Assembly (NCBI GenBank): GCA_002342585.1
Contig: DDQG01000043.1
Coordinates: forward strand, 1-42,517
Source of the DNA: Prevotellaceae bacterium UBA2448
GTDB taxonomy: Bacteria; Bacteroidota; Bacteroidia; Bacteroidales; Bacteroidaceae
Reading direction: 5' to 3'
DNA length: 42,517 nucleotides
Shown here: positions 42,485 to 42,517 of the stretch, one piece after another
Layout: each line of letters begins with the position of its first letter
Position numbering within the stretch: the first letter of the stretch is position 1
Translations under genes and position numbers: made by a program
The notes under the pieces: model-generated
Database searches by the model: none
Seen by the model: the letters and a program-made list of their open reading frames with translations, nothing else
What the model was told of the DNA's origin: nothing

Positions 42485-42517
42485 CTCGACTATACTATAT
42501 TTTCCTGATTTTTGTTG

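Overview
The window is chromosomal DNA of a Bacteroidales bacterium, most likely Prevotella in the broad sense (inference). The grounds are: promoters of the Bacteroidetes form TTTG-N19..21-TAnnTTYGC in front of several genes, no Shine-Dalgarno signals, a type III glutamine synthetase, the DUF6452-DUF6048 pair, the bamD-omega-DUF4293 cluster, Na+-coupled SSS sugar transporters in an arabinose operon, and a C-terminal Por/type IX-style sorting domain. No rRNA, tRNA, insertion sequence or CRISPR array was seen.

Layout. 1-460: tail of a low-complexity protein, then repeats, a nested hairpin and a terminator that overlaps a promoter. 464-3993 (+): glycosyltransferase, DUF6452 lipoprotein, DUF6048 protein, ApbE. 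4095-7572 (-): thrS-infC-rpmI-rplT translation block. 7784-9979 (+): glutamine synthetase III. 9969-13727 (-): agmatine deiminase, RNase Z, ribosomal protein S1. 13962-17440 (-): three-gene biotin-dependent acyl-CoA carboxylase operon led by a cobalamin riboswitch (17546-17735). 17861-29511 (-): about 11.7 kb arabinose operon transcribed as epimerase, SSS transporter, araD, araA, araB, transketolase, rpiB, second SSS transporter, and closed by a terminator. 29614-32588 (-): uvrB and a BASS-type transporter. 32787-36578 (+): bamD, omega, DUF4293, GDP-fucose synthase, HAD phosphatase. 36575-38312 (-): ECF sigma factor, anti-sigma-like protein, Spy/CpxP-like periplasmic protein. 38451-41765 (-): orphan sorting-domain protein, papain-like C1 aminopeptidase, Xaa-Pro aminopeptidase. 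41766-42517: gene-free DNA with two ordered repeat arrays.

How the genes work together. The arabinose operon holds a full route from L-arabinose uptake and mutarotation through isomerase, kinase and 4-epimerase to D-xylulose 5-phosphate, and then into the pentose phosphate pathway by transketolase and ribose-5-phosphate isomerase. It has one strong promoter, with a 20-bp imperfect palindrome over the start site, and three intercistronic hairpins. The carboxylase operon interconverts propionyl-CoA and methylmalonyl-CoA, next to the B12-dependent mutase step; the riboswitch ties it to cobalamin.

Most unusual signals. (1) Several genes end in short tandem repeats of period about 7 bp that begin at the stop codon and carry a stop triplet in each unit. 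Because 7 is not a multiple of 3, stops are shown in successive reading frames; unit sequence differs from gene to gene. (2) Near the right edge lie four 22-bp palindromic units in exact register, followed by an iteron-like array of CTCACT motifs at 11-12 bp spacing with an inverted counter-array. I do not know a published description of either.
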